64,000 bases of DNA, taken from the NCBI RefSeq assembly GCF_001633165.1, contig NZ_CP015418.1, positions 1,406,501 through 1,470,500 of the forward strand, in the 5' to 3' direction. The translations under genes and the position numbers were made by a program. Below the pieces are notes generated by a model that was not told the origin of the DNA, made no database searches, and saw only the letters and a list, made by a program, of their open reading frames with translations. Source of the DNA: Rhodovulum sulfidophilum DSM 1374 (lineage in GTDB: Bacteria > Pseudomonadota > Alphaproteobacteria > Rhodobacterales > Rhodobacteraceae). Shown here one piece after another: positions 51,408-60,039 of the stretch. How positions within the stretch are numbered: the stretch's first letter is position 1; every line of letters begins with the position of its first letter.

Positions 51408-51695
51408 ATGAGCGATACGCTGGACAAGGCCGTCGAGGCCCTGAACGACAAACTGTCGGGCGGTTTCAACGGCATTGCCAAGTTCTCCATCAAGGATACC
51501 GGCGACATCATCGTCGATGAAGATGGCGCCCATGCGGGCGATGCCGAGGCCGATGTGACGCTCTCGGCCAGCCTCGAGACGTTCCGGGCGATGATGGAGG
51601 GCGATCTGAACCCGACCACGGCGTTCATGACCGGCAAGCTCATGATCGAGGGCGACATGGGCAAGGCGATGCAACTGGCCCAGATCTTTACCTGA
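51408..51695 (+). CDS. SCP2 sterol-binding domain protein
   Basis: 95 residues, a single SCP2-like domain: FNGIAKFSIKDTGDIIVDEDG, DVTLSASLETFRAMMEGDLNP and AFMTGKLMIEGDMGKAMQLAQIF. Such small proteins bind fatty acyl or other lipids. AAATCGGAGG lies ahead of ATG 51408. It stops 5 bp before the alpha/beta hydrolase start, so the two form an operon, possibly a lipid carrier with a lipase. Confidence 0.92.
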   Translation: MSDTLDKAVEALNDKLSGGFNGIAKFSIKDTGDIIVDEDGAHAGDAEADVTLSASLETFRAMMEGDLNPTTAFMTGKLMIEGDMGKAMQLAQIFT

Positions 51696-51700
51696 CCCGG

Positions 51701-52627
51701 ATGGATCGGGCGCCGCTTTATGCCGATGTCGCCGACGGTCCCGCAGATGGCAGCGCCTGGTGGCTGCGCACCGAGGACGGTGTGCGGATCAGGATCGGCG
51801 TCTGGGGGCAGGAAGAGACCGGGGGCACTGTGCTCCTGTTCTGCGGCCGGACCGAATATGCCGAGAAATACGGCAGTGCCGCGGCCGCGCTCCGCGCGCG
51901 GGGCTTTGCGACGCTGGCCGTTGACTGGCGCGGGCAGGGGCTGGCCGACCGGGCCTTGGGCGATGCGTCGCTCGGCCATGTCGCGCGATTTGGCGATTTC
52001 CAGGCCGATGTGCGGGCGGTGAGGCGGGCGGCCGAGGCGCTGGGCCTGCCGCGGCCCTATCACGTGCTTGCGCATTCGATGGGCGGCGCCATCGCGCTGC
52101 GCGCGCTGAACGAGGGGCTCGACGTGGCGAGCGCGGCGTTCTCGGCGCCGATGTGGGGGATCCGGCTGGGTCCCGTCGCGGCGCCCCTGGTCTGGGCGCT
52201 GAGCGGTGTCGGGCGCGGCGCGGCGCGGGTGCCGGGGACCGGTGCCAAGCCCTATGTGCTGGCGACGGACTTCGAGGCCAATGACCTGACCGGAGACCGC
52301 GCGATGTACGAGAATCTGCGCCGCCAGGTGACGGTGCATCCCGATCTGGGCATCGCCGGCCCGACCGTGACCTGGTTGCGCGAGGCCCTGTCAGAGGCGG
52401 CGCGGCTGTCGCGGCTGCCCGCGCCGCCGGTTCCGGCGCTGACCTTTCTGGGCGGGCGCGAGCGGATCGTCAGCCCCGCCGCGATCCGGCGGCGGATGGC
52501 GAACTGGCCGGGCGGGACGCTCGATCTCGTCGAGGACGGGCGCCACGAAATCCTAATGGACCGGCCGGAGATCCGCGAAAGGGCCTATGATGCCGCCGCG
52601 GCGCATTTCCGGGCCCATGGCGGCTGA
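51701..52627 (+). CDS. Alpha/beta hydrolase, lysophospholipase-like
   Basis: 308 residues. Monoacylglycerol/lysophospholipase-type fold: VLLFCGRTEYAEKY (oxyanion side), AVDWRGQGLA, the nucleophile elbow AHSMGGAI, and the late acid/His pair in LGGRERIVSP and DGRHEIL. No signal peptide, so cytoplasmic. It is 5 bp downstream of the SCP2 gene. PldB-like annotations are common for this group; substrate unproven. Confidence 0.9.
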   Translation: MDRAPLYADVADGPADGSAWWLRTEDGVRIRIGVWGQEETGGTVLLFCGRTEYAEKYGSAAAALRARGFATLAVDWRGQGLADRALGDASLGHVARFGDFQADVRAVRRAAEALGLPRPYHVLAHSMGGAIALRALNEGLDVASAAFSAPMWGIRLGPVAAPLVWALSGVGRGAARVPGTGAKPYVLATDFEANDLTGDRAMYENLRRQVTVHPDLGIAGPTVTWLREALSEAARLSRLPAPPVPALTFLGGRERIVSPAAIRRRMANWPGGTLDLVEDGRHEILMDRPEIRERAYDAAAAHFRAHGG

Positions 52628-52665
52628 GGGCGCGCGCCAACGGCGGCCCTCCCTGCCGATCGGTG

Positions 52666-52893
52666 TCAGTGAACGTTGACGGGGGCCATGTCGTTCTGGC
52701 GCGCCAGCAGGAAGGCCAGCTTGCGGTCGCGCACCAGCGCAAGGCGGTCGCCGTTCGAATCGTGCACGGCGTAAAGCTCGTCCAGATCGGGGGCCTGGCG
52801 GCGCAGCTCTTCGGGCAGCTCTGCCACCTTGACCGGCCGGACATAGACGATGCGTTCGCCCGTATCGGGCAGGGGATCGTATTTCACATTCAT
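52666..52893 (-). CDS. DUF1150 family small protein
   Basis: 75 residues with the family's conserved IVYVRPV...ELPEELR and the closing KLAFLLARQNDMAPVNVH. Function unknown. It lies 11 bp downstream of the Hsp20 gene on the same strand; the Hsp20-DUF1150 pair is conserved across alphaproteobacteria, suggesting a heat-shock related role. Confidence 0.9.
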   Translation of the reverse strand: MNVKYDPLPDTGERIVYVRPVKVAELPEELRRQAPDLDELYAVHDSNGDRLALVRDRKLAFLLARQNDMAPVNVH

Positions 52894-52904
52894 GACCGTT
52901 TACC

Positions 52905-53318
52905 TCACGCTGTGGAAATCCGGATCGTCTGCACGACGCTTTCGGGCACCGCCCGGCTCAGATCGACATGCAGCAGGCCGTTTTCCATGGTTGCCCCGCT
53001 GACTTCCACGCCGTCGGCCAGCACGAAGCTGCGCTGGAACTGCCGTGCCGCGATGCCGCGATGCAGGAAGATCCGCTCGGCGCCGTCCTCGACCTGACGG
53101 CCGCGGATCACCAGCTGCCGGTCCTCGACCGTGATCGCAAGATCGCCTTCGCGAAAGCCCGCGACGGCGAGGGTGATCCGGTAGCCCGTTTCGGATGTCT
53201 GTTCGATATTGAAGGGCGGGTAGCCTTCGTTTCCGGATTTGGCGGTTCGCTCGACAAGGCGTTCGAGCTGCTCGAAGCCCAGAAGGAAAGGGTGCGAGCC
53301 GAGGGTGAGTTTCGTCAT
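52905..53318 (-). CDS. ibpA: IbpA-type Hsp20 small heat-shock protein
   Basis: 137 residues. Class A alphaproteobacterial sHsp: SHPFLLGFEQLERLVER at the start, PPFNIEQTSETGYRITLAVAGF, and RQFQRSFVLADGVEV in the crystallin domain. ATG 53318; the frame extends to 53336. Distinct from the three Hsp20 proteins at 36-38 kb, making four in the window. A -35-like CTTGCG and CCCATAT upstream may be an RpoH promoter. Confidence 0.92.
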   Translation of the reverse strand: MTKLTLGSHPFLLGFEQLERLVERTAKSGNEGYPPFNIEQTSETGYRITLAVAGFREGDLAITVEDRQLVIRGRQVEDGAERIFLHRGIAARQFQRSFVLADGVEVSGATMENGLLHVDLSRAVPESVVQTIRISTA

Positions 53319-53474
53319 GGGCAAGTCCTTGAACAAGCGACCTGGAATTTCCGGGACCCCGCATCCGCGGCGGTCCGACCCAGGATATGGGAACCGGAGC
53401 GGCTTCCCGCAAGGCCATTCGCCCGCTATGTTAACACTTGAAGCAACCTCAGCGACTCAGCCCCCGGGAACCAG

Positions 53475-53693
53475 ATGAACATCGCCAGCGAGATGAAATC
53501 CGACGAGGTCTTGCGCGTCAAACTGGAGGTTCTGCGGCGCGAGCACCGCGATCTCGACGACGCGATCCATGCCCTGCAGGAAAAGAGCACCGGCGACAGC
53601 TTCACGCTCAAGCGGCTCAAGAAGCAGAAATTGTCGCTGAAGGACCGGATCGCGCAGATCGAGGACCAGCTGACCCCCGACATCATTGCGTAG
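53475..53693 (+). CDS. YdcH/DUF465 family coiled-coil protein
   Basis: 72 residues forming one helical hairpin: LRVKLEVLRREHRDLDDAIHAL and LKRLKKQKLSLKDRIAQIEDQL. DUF465 proteins are small cytoplasmic coiled coils of unknown role, commonly near purE in Rhodobacteraceae. Confidence 0.92.
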   Translation: MNIASEMKSDEVLRVKLEVLRREHRDLDDAIHALQEKSTGDSFTLKRLKKQKLSLKDRIAQIEDQLTPDIIA

Positions 53694-53745
53694 CCGCCGC
53701 ACGGGGCTATAGTGCCCGCTCGCAAAAACGAGGGGGTCGAACCGC

Positions 53746-54234
53746 ATGGGCGACGTGAAAGTGGGCATCATCATGGGCAGCCAGTCGGACTGGTCCACGA
53801 TGAGGCAGGCAGCCGACATCCTGGACGCGCTGGAGGTGCCTTACGAGACGCGGATCGTCTCGGCCCACCGAACCCCGGACCGGCTCTGGGATTACGGCAA
53901 ATCCGCTGTCGGGCGCGGGTTGCAGGTGATCATTGCGGGCGCGGGCGGTGCCGCCCATCTGCCGGGCATGATGGCCTCGAAGACCCGGGTGCCGGTGATC
54001 GGCGTGCCGGTCCAGACCCGGGCGCTGTCGGGCGTCGACAGCCTGTATTCGATCCTGCAGATGCCCAAGGGCTTTCCGGTCGCGACCATGGCGATCGGGG
54101 CGGCGGGTGCTGCCAATGCCGGGCTGATGGCCGCGGGCATCCTCGCGCTCAACGATCCCGCGCTGGCCGGGCGGCTCGACCGCTGGCGGGCCGATCTCTC
54201 GGCCTCGATCCCCGAGGTGCCCGCAGATGAGTGA
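53746..54234 (+). CDS. purE: N5-carboxyaminoimidazole ribonucleotide mutase
   Basis: 162 residues. Class I Pur[41 protein letters not shown] and [11 protein letters not shown] are all intact. It converts N5-CAIR to CAIR in purine synthesis and works with PurK, whose start overlaps it by 8 bp. Confidence 0.97.
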   Translation: MGDVKVGIIMGSQSDWSTMRQAADILDALEVPYETRIVSAHRTPDRLWDYGKSAVGRGLQVIIAGAGGAAHLPGMMASKTRVPVIGVPVQTRALSGVDSLYSILQMPKGFPVATMAIGAAGAANAGLMAAGILALNDPALAGRLDRWRADLSASIPEVPADE

Positions 54235-55321
54235 GCCGCGCGTCTCCGCCCGTCTCGCCCCCGGCGCCACCATCGGCATTCTCGGCGGCGGCCAGCTTGG
54301 CCGGATGCTGTCGGTCGCGGCCGCGCGGCTGGGGTTCCGCTGTCATGTCTTCGAGCCCGCCGCCGCGCCGCCCGCCGGTCAGGTCGCCGAGCGTGTGACC
54401 ACCGCGCCCTATGAGGATACCGGGGCGCTGGCCCGCTTTGCCGCCTCTGTCGATGTCGTCACCTATGAATTCGAGAACATCCCCACCGCCGCGCTGGACG
54501 CGATCGAGGCGGTGGTGCCGATCCGTCCGGGCCGGAAGGCGCTGGCCGTCAGCCAGGACCGGCTGGTCGAGAAATCCTTCCTGAACGGGCAAGGGCTCGC
54601 GACCGCGCCCTTCGCCGCGGTCGATGACGAGGTCGATCTGGCCGAGGCGTTGGAGGAAATCGGCGCGCCCGCGATCCTGAAGACCCGCCGCTTCGGCTAT
54701 GACGGCAAGGGCCAGGCCCGCATCATGGCGCCCGAGGACGGCCCGGCGGCGCTGGCCGGGATGACCGGCGCCCCCGCGATCCTTGAGGGATTCGTCGAGT
54801 TCTCGTCCGAGATTTCGGTGATCGCGGCGCGCGGCGTCTCGGGCGAGGTCGCCTGTTTCGATCCGGGCGCCAATATCCATCGCGACGGCATCCTGCACAC
54901 GACCACCGTGCCCGCGCCGCTGAGCGTGGCGCAGCGCACCGATGCTGTGCTGCTGGCGGGGCGCATCCTGAACGCGCTCGATTATGTCGGGGTGATGGGG
55001 GTCGAGCTTTTCGTGACGAAGGCCGGGCTCGTGGTCAACGAGATCGCGCCCCGGGTGCACAATTCCGGCCACTGGACCCAGAACGGCTGTGTCATCGACC
55101 AGTTCGAGCAGCATATCCGCGCCGTGGCGGGCTGGCCTCTGGGGGACGGGGCGCGCCATTCCGATATCGTGATGGAGAACCTGATCGGCGAGGACATGGA
55201 CCGGGTGCCCGATCTGGCCGCCGATCCGAAGGTGGCGCTGCATCTCTATGGCAAGGCCGAGACCCGCGCCGGCCGCAAGATGGGCCATGCCAACCGCTGG
55301 ACCGGCCCGGCCGCCTCGTGA
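54227..55321 (+). CDS. purK: N5-carboxyaminoimidazole ribonucleotide synthase
   Basis: 364 residues of the ATP-grasp family. [16 protein letters not shown] at the N-terminus, [34 protein letters not shown] and [15 protein letters not shown] are the PurK signatures. It makes N5-CAIR from AIR, bicarbonate and ATP; co-translated with purE. Confidence 0.97.
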   Translation: MSEPRVSARLAPGATIGILGGGQLGRMLSVAAARLGFRCHVFEPAAAPPAGQVAERVTTAPYEDTGALARFAASVDVVTYEFENIPTAALDAIEAVVPIRPGRKALAVSQDRLVEKSFLNGQGLATAPFAAVDDEVDLAEALEEIGAPAILKTRRFGYDGKGQARIMAPEDGPAALAGMTGAPAILEGFVEFSSEISVIAARGVSGEVACFDPGANIHRDGILHTTTVPAPLSVAQRTDAVLLAGRILNALDYVGVMGVELFVTKAGLVVNEIAPRVHNSGHWTQNGCVIDQFEQHIRAVAGWPLGDGARHSDIVMENLIGEDMDRVPDLAADPKVALHLYGKAETRAGRKMGHANRWTGPAAS

Positions 55322-55345
55322 AGGCGTGGCGCCGGGCGCGGGCGA

Positions 55346-55708
55346 TCAGTCGCGCGCCCGGTCGCTGCTGCCGGGCTTGCGGGCGGCGCGCCCGGCCTCG
55401 AGCCCGGCCGCGAAACCCTCGGCCATGTGGATGAAGGGGGTATAGGGATCGGCCGGCGGCGCGGTTCGTTCCGGCTGGCGCGGGCGCAGGCTCAGGGCCC
55501 AGAGGATCAGCCCCGCCCCGAGATAGGCCGAGCCGATCACGGTGGCGGCAAAGACCGCCCCGTGACCGGCGCTCAGCACCAGCCAGGCCGCGACCGTGAG
55601 GAAAGCGGCGCCCACCCCCGCGCAAAGGCTGCCTGCGGTGCCGAGCGCCAGCCGGTGCGAAAAGGCGCGCGCCCGGCGTTCGGCCTCGTCGAGGGGCAGC
55701 GAGAACAT
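55346..55708 (-). CDS. Small two-helix membrane protein (holin-X/DUF1469-like)
   Basis: 120 residues: two hydrophobic segments (AGVGAAFLTVAAWLVLSAG and FAATVIGSAYLGAGLILWAL) in the N-terminal 75, then a soluble tail with a short helix. It overlaps the DUF883 gene by 1 bp, and both follow an EcfG-type promoter. The DUF883-plus-holin-like pair is a recurrent stress-envelope unit. Family call by topology, not by a search. Confidence 0.7.
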   Translation of the reverse strand: MFSLPLDEAERRARAFSHRLALGTAGSLCAGVGAAFLTVAAWLVLSAGHGAVFAATVIGSAYLGAGLILWALSLRPRQPERTAPPADPYTPFIHMAEGFAAGLEAGRAARKPGSSDRARD

Positions 55709-56037
55709 CAGCGGCGGCCCGTCATCAGCCCGACGAGAAAACCCAGCCCGACCGCGATGCCCATCGCGGCGGCGGGCTGGCGGCGCACGGCATCGGCCGC
55801 CTGTTCGCCAAGTTCGGCGCCGCGGTCCTGGACCCCGGCGACCGTCGCCTCCCCGCGTTCGCGCAGCTCCGAGGCCCGGCGCTGCACCGTGTCGCGCATG
55901 TCGTTCTTCTTGGCCTCGCTCAGGTCGCCCAGGGTGCGCGCAATCTGGGCGATGTCGTCCTTCAGCGCCTCGATCTGGACCTCGAGATCCTGAACGCTGG
56001 CGCTGCTGTCGTTCCGCTTTTCCGCCGATTGTGCCAT
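55708..56037 (-). CDS. DUF883 (YqjD/ElaB-like) membrane-anchored protein
   Basis: 109 residues. A long helical N-terminal domain ([22 protein letters not shown]) ends in one C-terminal membrane anchor with the family's motif [27 protein letters not shown]. coli YqjD binds ribosomes at the membrane in stationary phase. The EcfG-type promoter at 56084-56109 lies 47 bp upstream. Confidence 0.9.
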   Translation of the reverse strand: MAQSAEKRNDSSASVQDLEVQIEALKDDIAQIARTLGDLSEAKKNDMRDTVQRRASELRERGEATVAGVQDRGAELGEQAADAVRRQPAAAMGIAVGLGFLVGLMTGRR

Positions 56038-56083
56038 GACGGCCTCCTTGCTGTTATTGCATCTGCTGCATCTCAGCGCAGGA

Positions 56084-56109
56084 AACGTCCGCCTGTGCTG
56101 CGCGGTTCC
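56084..56109 (-). promoter_or_regulatory. EcfG-type promoter for DUF883 operon (GGAAC-N17-CGTT)
   Basis: On the minus strand GGAAC (56109-56105), 17 bp, then CGTT (56087-56084). Exact match to both core elements of the alphaproteobacterial general-stress promoter. Confidence 0.8.
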
Positions 56110-56158
56110 GTCTGCTCGCGGTGAAATCACGGTTGCGAGAGGCCCTCTGCATTGGGCT

Positions 56159-56183
56159 GGAACCACTCTGCCCGCTCGACGTT
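56159..56183 (+). promoter_or_regulatory. EcfG-type promoter for the DUF1328 gene (GGAAC-N16-CGTT)
   Basis: GGAAC 56159-56163, 16 bp, CGTT 56180-56183, then 35 bp to the ATG at 56219. Exact match, divergent from the DUF883 promoter. Confidence 0.8.
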
Positions 56184-56218
56184 GGGTCAATACAACCGGA
56201 CATGAAAGGAGCCAAGAA

Positions 56219-56389
56219 ATGCTTTACTGGGCACTGGTTTTTCTCGTCGTCGCGCTGATTGCGGCCGCCTTCGGGTTCGGGGGCATCGCCTCGGCCTCGG
56301 CCGGCATCGCGCAGATCCTGTTCTTCGTCTTCCTCGTCCTCTTCGTCGTTGCGCTGGTGGCGCGGGCGCTCCGGGGCCGTATGCCGTAA
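56219..56389 (+). CDS. DUF1328 (YtjA) small membrane protein
   Basis: 56 residues, two hydrophobic helices: [20 protein letters not shown] and [22 protein letters not shown]. This is the full-length YtjA family pattern (starting MLYWA and ending in a basic tail). Role unknown, stress-induced in several proteobacteria. AAAGGAGCC lies before the ATG; EcfG promoter listed above. Confidence 0.93.
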   Translation: MLYWALVFLVVALIAAAFGFGGIASASAGIAQILFFVFLVLFVVALVARALRGRMP

Positions 56390-56444
56390 CATGAGAAGGA
56401 TGACGGCTGCACGTCATTCGCAGGTTCGCGCGGATGGCACAAAA

Positions 56445-56471
56445 GACCCCGCCGTGTAACCCGGCGGGGTC
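56445..56471 (-). terminator. Terminator between the DUF1328 and phyR genes
   Basis: Stem GACCCCGCCG (56445-56454) with CGGCGGGGTC (56462-56471), 7-nt loop. On the minus strand TTTTG follows, so it ends phyR transcripts; it can also serve the plus strand. Confidence 0.8.
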
Positions 56472-56529
56472 GACTGTTTCAGGCTGTTTCAGGGCTGGCC
56501 GCCGGCACTGACGCCAGCCCCGGGGCAGC

Positions 56530-57342
56530 TCAGGCGCCGAGCGTCTCGGTGCTCGAGAAGAACATCGCCTGGCTCACCGCCGAGCGCACCTGGTCCTCGG
56601 TATAGGGTTTCGAGATCAGGAAGGCGGGTTCCGGCCGCTCGCCGGTCAGCAGGCGTTCGGGGAAGGCGGTGATGAACACCACCGGCCGGTCGCCGAGGTC
56701 GCCGAGGATGTCGTTCACCGCGTCGATCCCGGAGGATTTGTCGGCCAGCTGGATATCGGCGAGGATCAGGTCCGGCGGGTCCTTCTTCGCCAGATCGACG
56801 GCGCCGCGCCGGGTGCGGCCGATCCCGGTCACCTCATGGCCCAGCCCCTGGACGATGGCCGAGATGTCGATGGCGATGATCGCCTCGTCCTCGATGATCA
56901 GCACGCGCCCGGCGATGCTGCGGGCCATTTCGTCGCGGGCGATCCGGATCAGCTGTTCGGCCTCGGTGCCCGGCAGGCCCATGATCGTGCCGACCTCCTC
57001 GGTCGTGAAGCCCTCGATCGACTGCAGCAGCAGGGCCTCGCGGGTATTGCGGGTCAGGCCCGCAAGCCGGGTCTGGGCCTCGATGGCCGAGGCGGGTTGC
57101 GACTCGCTCAGCGGCGCGCCCGAGGATCCCCAGATCCGGTTGAACGCCTTGAACAGCGCGACCTTTGGCGGCAGCCCCTGTTCGAAGACCTCCCGATCTG
57201 AAAGGATCGCCTCGAGTGTCGCGATCGCATAGGCGTCGCCGCTGGTCTGGCTGCCAGTCAGCGCCCGCGCGTAGCGTCTGAGATAGGGCAGTTCCGACCC
57301 GATCACTCGGGAAAGATCGTCAGAATGTGGTGCATGCGTCAT
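56530..57342 (-). CDS. phyR: PhyR anti-anti-sigma response regulator
   Basis: 270 residues. An N-terminal sigma-like domain (about 10-135, SRVIGSELPYLRRYARALTGS, TREALLLQSIEGFTTEEVGTIMG) precedes a receiver domain (about 140-262) with EDEAI and phospho-acceptor Asp in LILADIQLA and Lys in LISKPYTEDQ. Phosphorylated PhyR sequesters NepR and frees EcfG. ATG 57342; the frame continues upstream by four residues. Divergent from nepR-ecfG, from a shared palindromic promoter. Confidence 0.97.
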   Translation of the reverse strand: MTHAPHSDDLSRVIGSELPYLRRYARALTGSQTSGDAYAIATLEAILSDREVFEQGLPPKVALFKAFNRIWGSSGAPLSESQPASAIEAQTRLAGLTRNTREALLLQSIEGFTTEEVGTIMGLPGTEAEQLIRIARDEMARSIAGRVLIIEDEAIIAIDISAIVQGLGHEVTGIGRTRRGAVDLAKKDPPDLILADIQLADKSSGIDAVNDILGDLGDRPVVFITAFPERLLTGERPEPAFLISKPYTEDQVRSAVSQAMFFSSTETLGA

Positions 57343-57371
57343 GCGCGACCTCAAAAAAACAATGTCTCATG

Positions 57372-57396
57372 GGAACCGAACGCGATTACCGGCGTT
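57372..57396 (+). promoter_or_regulatory. EcfG promoter for nepR-ecfG (GGAAC-N16-CGTT)
   Basis: GGAAC 57372-57376, 16 bp, CGTT 57393-57396, 38 bp before the nepR start. Same bases as the opposed promoter on the other strand. Confidence 0.88.
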
Positions 57397-57403
57397 TGGT
57401 TCC
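57379..57403 (-). promoter_or_regulatory. EcfG promoter for phyR (GGAAC-N16-CGTT), overlapping the nepR promoter
   Basis: On the minus strand GGAAC (57403-57399), 16 bp, CGTT (57382-57379), then 36 bp to the phyR ATG. It interlocks with the plus-strand promoter inside a near-palindrome of 32 bp (57372-57403). Confidence 0.88.
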
Positions 57404-57434
57404 GCAGTCTGAAAGTTAAGGCGGGCCGACCGGA

Positions 57435-57614
57435 ATGGAACACAAGGACCGTAGGGGTCGCATGGAAGAGCAAATCGACGACAATTTGCGGCGCGTCTAT
57501 GCGCAGGCCGTGGAGGAGCAGGTCCCCGACCGCTTCCTCAAGCTGCTTGAGCAGCTGCGCGGCGCTGGCGCCGAGGCGTCCAATGGCAGCAGCGGCAAGG
57601 GTAGCGATACGTGA
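57435..57614 (+). CDS. nepR: NepR anti-sigma factor
   Basis: 59 residues from ATG 57435 (50 from an in-frame ATG at 57462). Core motif IDDNLRRVYAQAVEEQVPDRF and LKLLEQLR is the conserved NepR two-helix region that binds EcfG or PhyR. Its stop overlaps the ecfG start (GTGA), so the two are translationally coupled, keeping anti-sigma and sigma factor levels matched. Confidence 0.93.
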   Translation: MEHKDRRGRMEEQIDDNLRRVYAQAVEEQVPDRFLKLLEQLRGAGAEASNGSSGKGSDT

Positions 57615-58165
57615 GCGTGGCGTCGGACCCCCGGGAAGACCTGGTGACGCATCTCCCGGCGATGCGGGCCTTTGCCCTCAGCCTCACGCGCAATTCGGCC
57701 ACGGCCGATGACCTGGTGCAGGATGCGATCGTGAAGGCCTGGAGCAATTTCGACAAGTTCGAACCCGGCACCAACCTGAGGGCCTGGCTGTTCACGATCC
57801 TGCGCAACACCTATTATTCGATGCATCGCAAGCGTCGGCGCGAGGTCGAGGACCCGGATGGCGCGCTTGCCGCGCATCTCTCGGAAAAGCCGCATCATGA
57901 CGGCAGGCTTGCGCTGGCGGACTTCAAGGTCGCTTTCGCCAAGCTGCCCGACGAGCAGCGCGAGGCGCTGATCCTGGTCGGCGCCGAAGGCTTCTCCTAC
58001 GAGGAGGCCGCCGCGACCTGCGGCTGTGCCGTGGGTACCATCAAGAGCCGGGTCAACAGGGCCCGGGTGCGGCTGGCCGAGCTGATGCATCTGAACGATG
58101 CCGACGATATTGCGATGACCGATCCCGTGACGCTGGCCGGTCTTTCCTCCAAGCGACCTGCATGA
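57611..58165 (+). CDS. ecfG: EcfG general stress sigma factor
   Basis: 184 residues of ECF15. Sigma-2 region MRAFALSLTRNSATADDLVQDAIVKAW and TNLRAWLFTILRNTYYSMHRK, sigma-4 region LPDEQREALILVGAEGFSYEEAA and GTIKSRVNRAR. Start GTG 57611, overlapping the nepR stop. It directs transcription from GGAAC-N16/17-CGTT promoters, including its own. Confidence 0.96.
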   Translation: MSVASDPREDLVTHLPAMRAFALSLTRNSATADDLVQDAIVKAWSNFDKFEPGTNLRAWLFTILRNTYYSMHRKRRREVEDPDGALAAHLSEKPHHDGRLALADFKVAFAKLPDEQREALILVGAEGFSYEEAAATCGCAVGTIKSRVNRARVRLAELMHLNDADDIAMTDPVTLAGLSSKRPA

Positions 58166-59994
58166 CCGATACTCTCAAGGCGCGCATTTCGACGCGCCGT
58201 CTGACCAAGAGCCTGGCGCTCTGGCTGATCGGTGCCCTGACCGTCGCCATGCTGCCGCTGGGGCTGATCTCCGTGTCGCAGACCTCGAAGGTCCTGCACG
58301 AGACCGAGCGGCTTTCGGGCGTGGCGCTCATGGACCGGACCCAGCGCGCCGCGGTGCGGACCCAGGCGCTGATCCAGGAGGCCTTCGGTGCGGCCCGTTC
58401 CGTTGCCGCGGCCAATGTGGTGTTCGAGGGCGGCGGTCTTTCCTGCGACGCGGTGATGGCGCGGCTGGTCAAGGACAACCCGACCTATCTCTTCGCCGGG
58501 TTCGTCGAGCCCGATGGCAGGATCACCTGTTCCTCGAATGGCGAACATCTCAGCCTCGTCGATCAGGCCTATTTCCTCAATCTTCTGCGCGATCCGCAGC
58601 CTCGCGTCGACACCCGGTTCAGCGTTCCGCTGGAGGGCGCCCGGGTGGTGCGGGTCAGCGTGCCGGTCTTCGAGGAGGGCGAGCTGCAGGGGTTCGTTCT
58701 CATCTCGATGCCCTATGCCGCGGCCTATTACACGCTCGATGACGGCGGCGCCGAGGTCGATCTGCTGGTGTTCGACCATGAGGGCGAATTCCTCACCGCC
58801 GAGGCGGCCACGCGCGAGGAGGGCGCTCCGCCCGAGACCTTCGAGGAGGTCTTGCCGCGCAACCATACCCTCGAGGCGCTTGCCGCGGCGGGGCGGCAGT
58901 CGTTCCGCGGTACCAACCGGCTTGGCGAGACCCGCGATTTCGCGGTGGTTCCGGTGATCGACGACCGCATTTTCGTGATGGGCAGCTGGGCGCCCGACCG
59001 CAATGGCACGGTGCCGACGACGGGCCGGGCCTTGGCGCTCTATTTCCCGATCCTGATGTGGGTGGCCGGCATCGTCGTCGCCTATTTCGCCGTGCACCGG
59101 CTGGTGATCCGTCACATCAAGCGGCTGCAGAGCTGGATGCGGCTCTATGCCAGCGGACATACCGATTTCGGGCAGGCCCGGCTCGATCACGCCCCGCACG
59201 AGCTTGAAGTGGTGGCCGAGGCCTTCCGCAGCATGACCCGGCGTCTGGCCGAACAGGACCGCGCTCTCGAGGAGGATCTGGCCGAGAAGACGATCCTGCT
59301 GAAGGAGGTCCATCACCGGGTCAAGAACAACCTTCAGCTCATCACCTCGCTGATGAACATGCAGATCCGCAACGCCCGCAGCGCCGAGGCGCGCCGGCTT
59401 CTCAAGCGGGTGCAGGACCGGGTGATGGCGCTTGCCGCGATCCACCGTTATCTCTACATGGCCCGCAAGCTGTCCCTGGTCCGCGCCGACAGGCTGCTCG
59501 ACGACATCATCCGCCAGCTGGTGGTGGTCAGCGATATCGGCGGCGCCGAGAAGAGCGTCAAGATCGCCACCCAGTTCAGCCCCGTCGAGGTCAATCCCGA
59601 TCAGTCGGTCCCGCTGTCGCTGCTTGCGACCGAGGCCGCGATCAATGCGGTCAAGTATTGCGGGACGCCGCCGGAGGGCGGGCAGGCATGGATCACCATG
59701 GCGCTGCAGACGCTCGAGGACGGTCGGATCTGCCTCAGTGTGGTCAATTCCCGCAGCGAGGATCCCGAGCCCGATCCCGGTGCCGAGACTGGTGCCCTGA
59801 CCGACAGTTCGGGCATGGGGCGGCAGCTCATCTCGTCATTCGCGGCTCAGCTCGACGCCGAATTCGAGGTCCATTCCGAGCCCGATCGCTACGAGCTCCA
59901 TGTGACCTTCGCGCCGCTGGGGGCCTCCCTCGAGGAGGACGAGGCCGAGCCGGATGAAGAAGCGGCATCCGGCGGCGTTTCCGAGGGAACCTGA
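58162..59994 (+). CDS. Membrane sensor histidine kinase of the general stress response (HisKA_2, PhyK-like)
   Basis: 610 residues. A membrane segment (about 17-38, SLALWLIGALTVAMLPLGLI), a periplasmic dCache-like sensor domain (about 45-290), a second segment (about 297-318), a HAMP-like linker, then a HisKA_2/HATPase pair with phospho-acceptor His in LLKEVHHRVKNNLQLI. HisKA_2 kinases phosphorylate PhyR. It overlaps ecfG by 4 bp (ATGA). The tail after about 590 is acidic. Confidence 0.93.
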   Translation: MTDTLKARISTRRLTKSLALWLIGALTVAMLPLGLISVSQTSKVLHETERLSGVALMDRTQRAAVRTQALIQEAFGAARSVAAANVVFEGGGLSCDAVMARLVKDNPTYLFAGFVEPDGRITCSSNGEHLSLVDQAYFLNLLRDPQPRVDTRFSVPLEGARVVRVSVPVFEEGELQGFVLISMPYAAAYYTLDDGGAEVDLLVFDHEGEFLTAEAATREEGAPPETFEEVLPRNHTLEALAAAGRQSFRGTNRLGETRDFAVVPVIDDRIFVMGSWAPDRNGTVPTTGRALALYFPILMWVAGIVVAYFAVHRLVIRHIKRLQSWMRLYASGHTDFGQARLDHAPHELEVVAEAFRSMTRRLAEQDRALEEDLAEKTILLKEVHHRVKNNLQLITSLMNMQIRNARSAEARRLLKRVQDRVMALAAIHRYLYMARKLSLVRADRLLDDIIRQLVVVSDIGGAEKSVKIATQFSPVEVNPDQSVPLSLLATEAAINAVKYCGTPPEGGQAWITMALQTLEDGRICLSVVNSRSEDPEPDPGAETGALTDSSGMGRQLISSFAAQLDAEFEVHSEPDRYELHVTFAPLGASLEEDEAEPDEEAASGGVSEGT

Positions 59995-60010
59995 ACGCGG
60001 CCGGGGCGTT
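59986..60010 (+). promoter_or_regulatory. EcfG-type promoter for the entericidin-like gene (GGAAC-N16-CGTT)
   Basis: GGAAC 59986-59990, 16 bp, CGTT 60007-60010, 30 bp before the ATG at 60040. The -35 element lies in the last codons of the kinase gene. Confidence 0.78.
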
Positions 60011-60039
60011 GGTCTGCCATGATTGACACAGGAGGTTCC

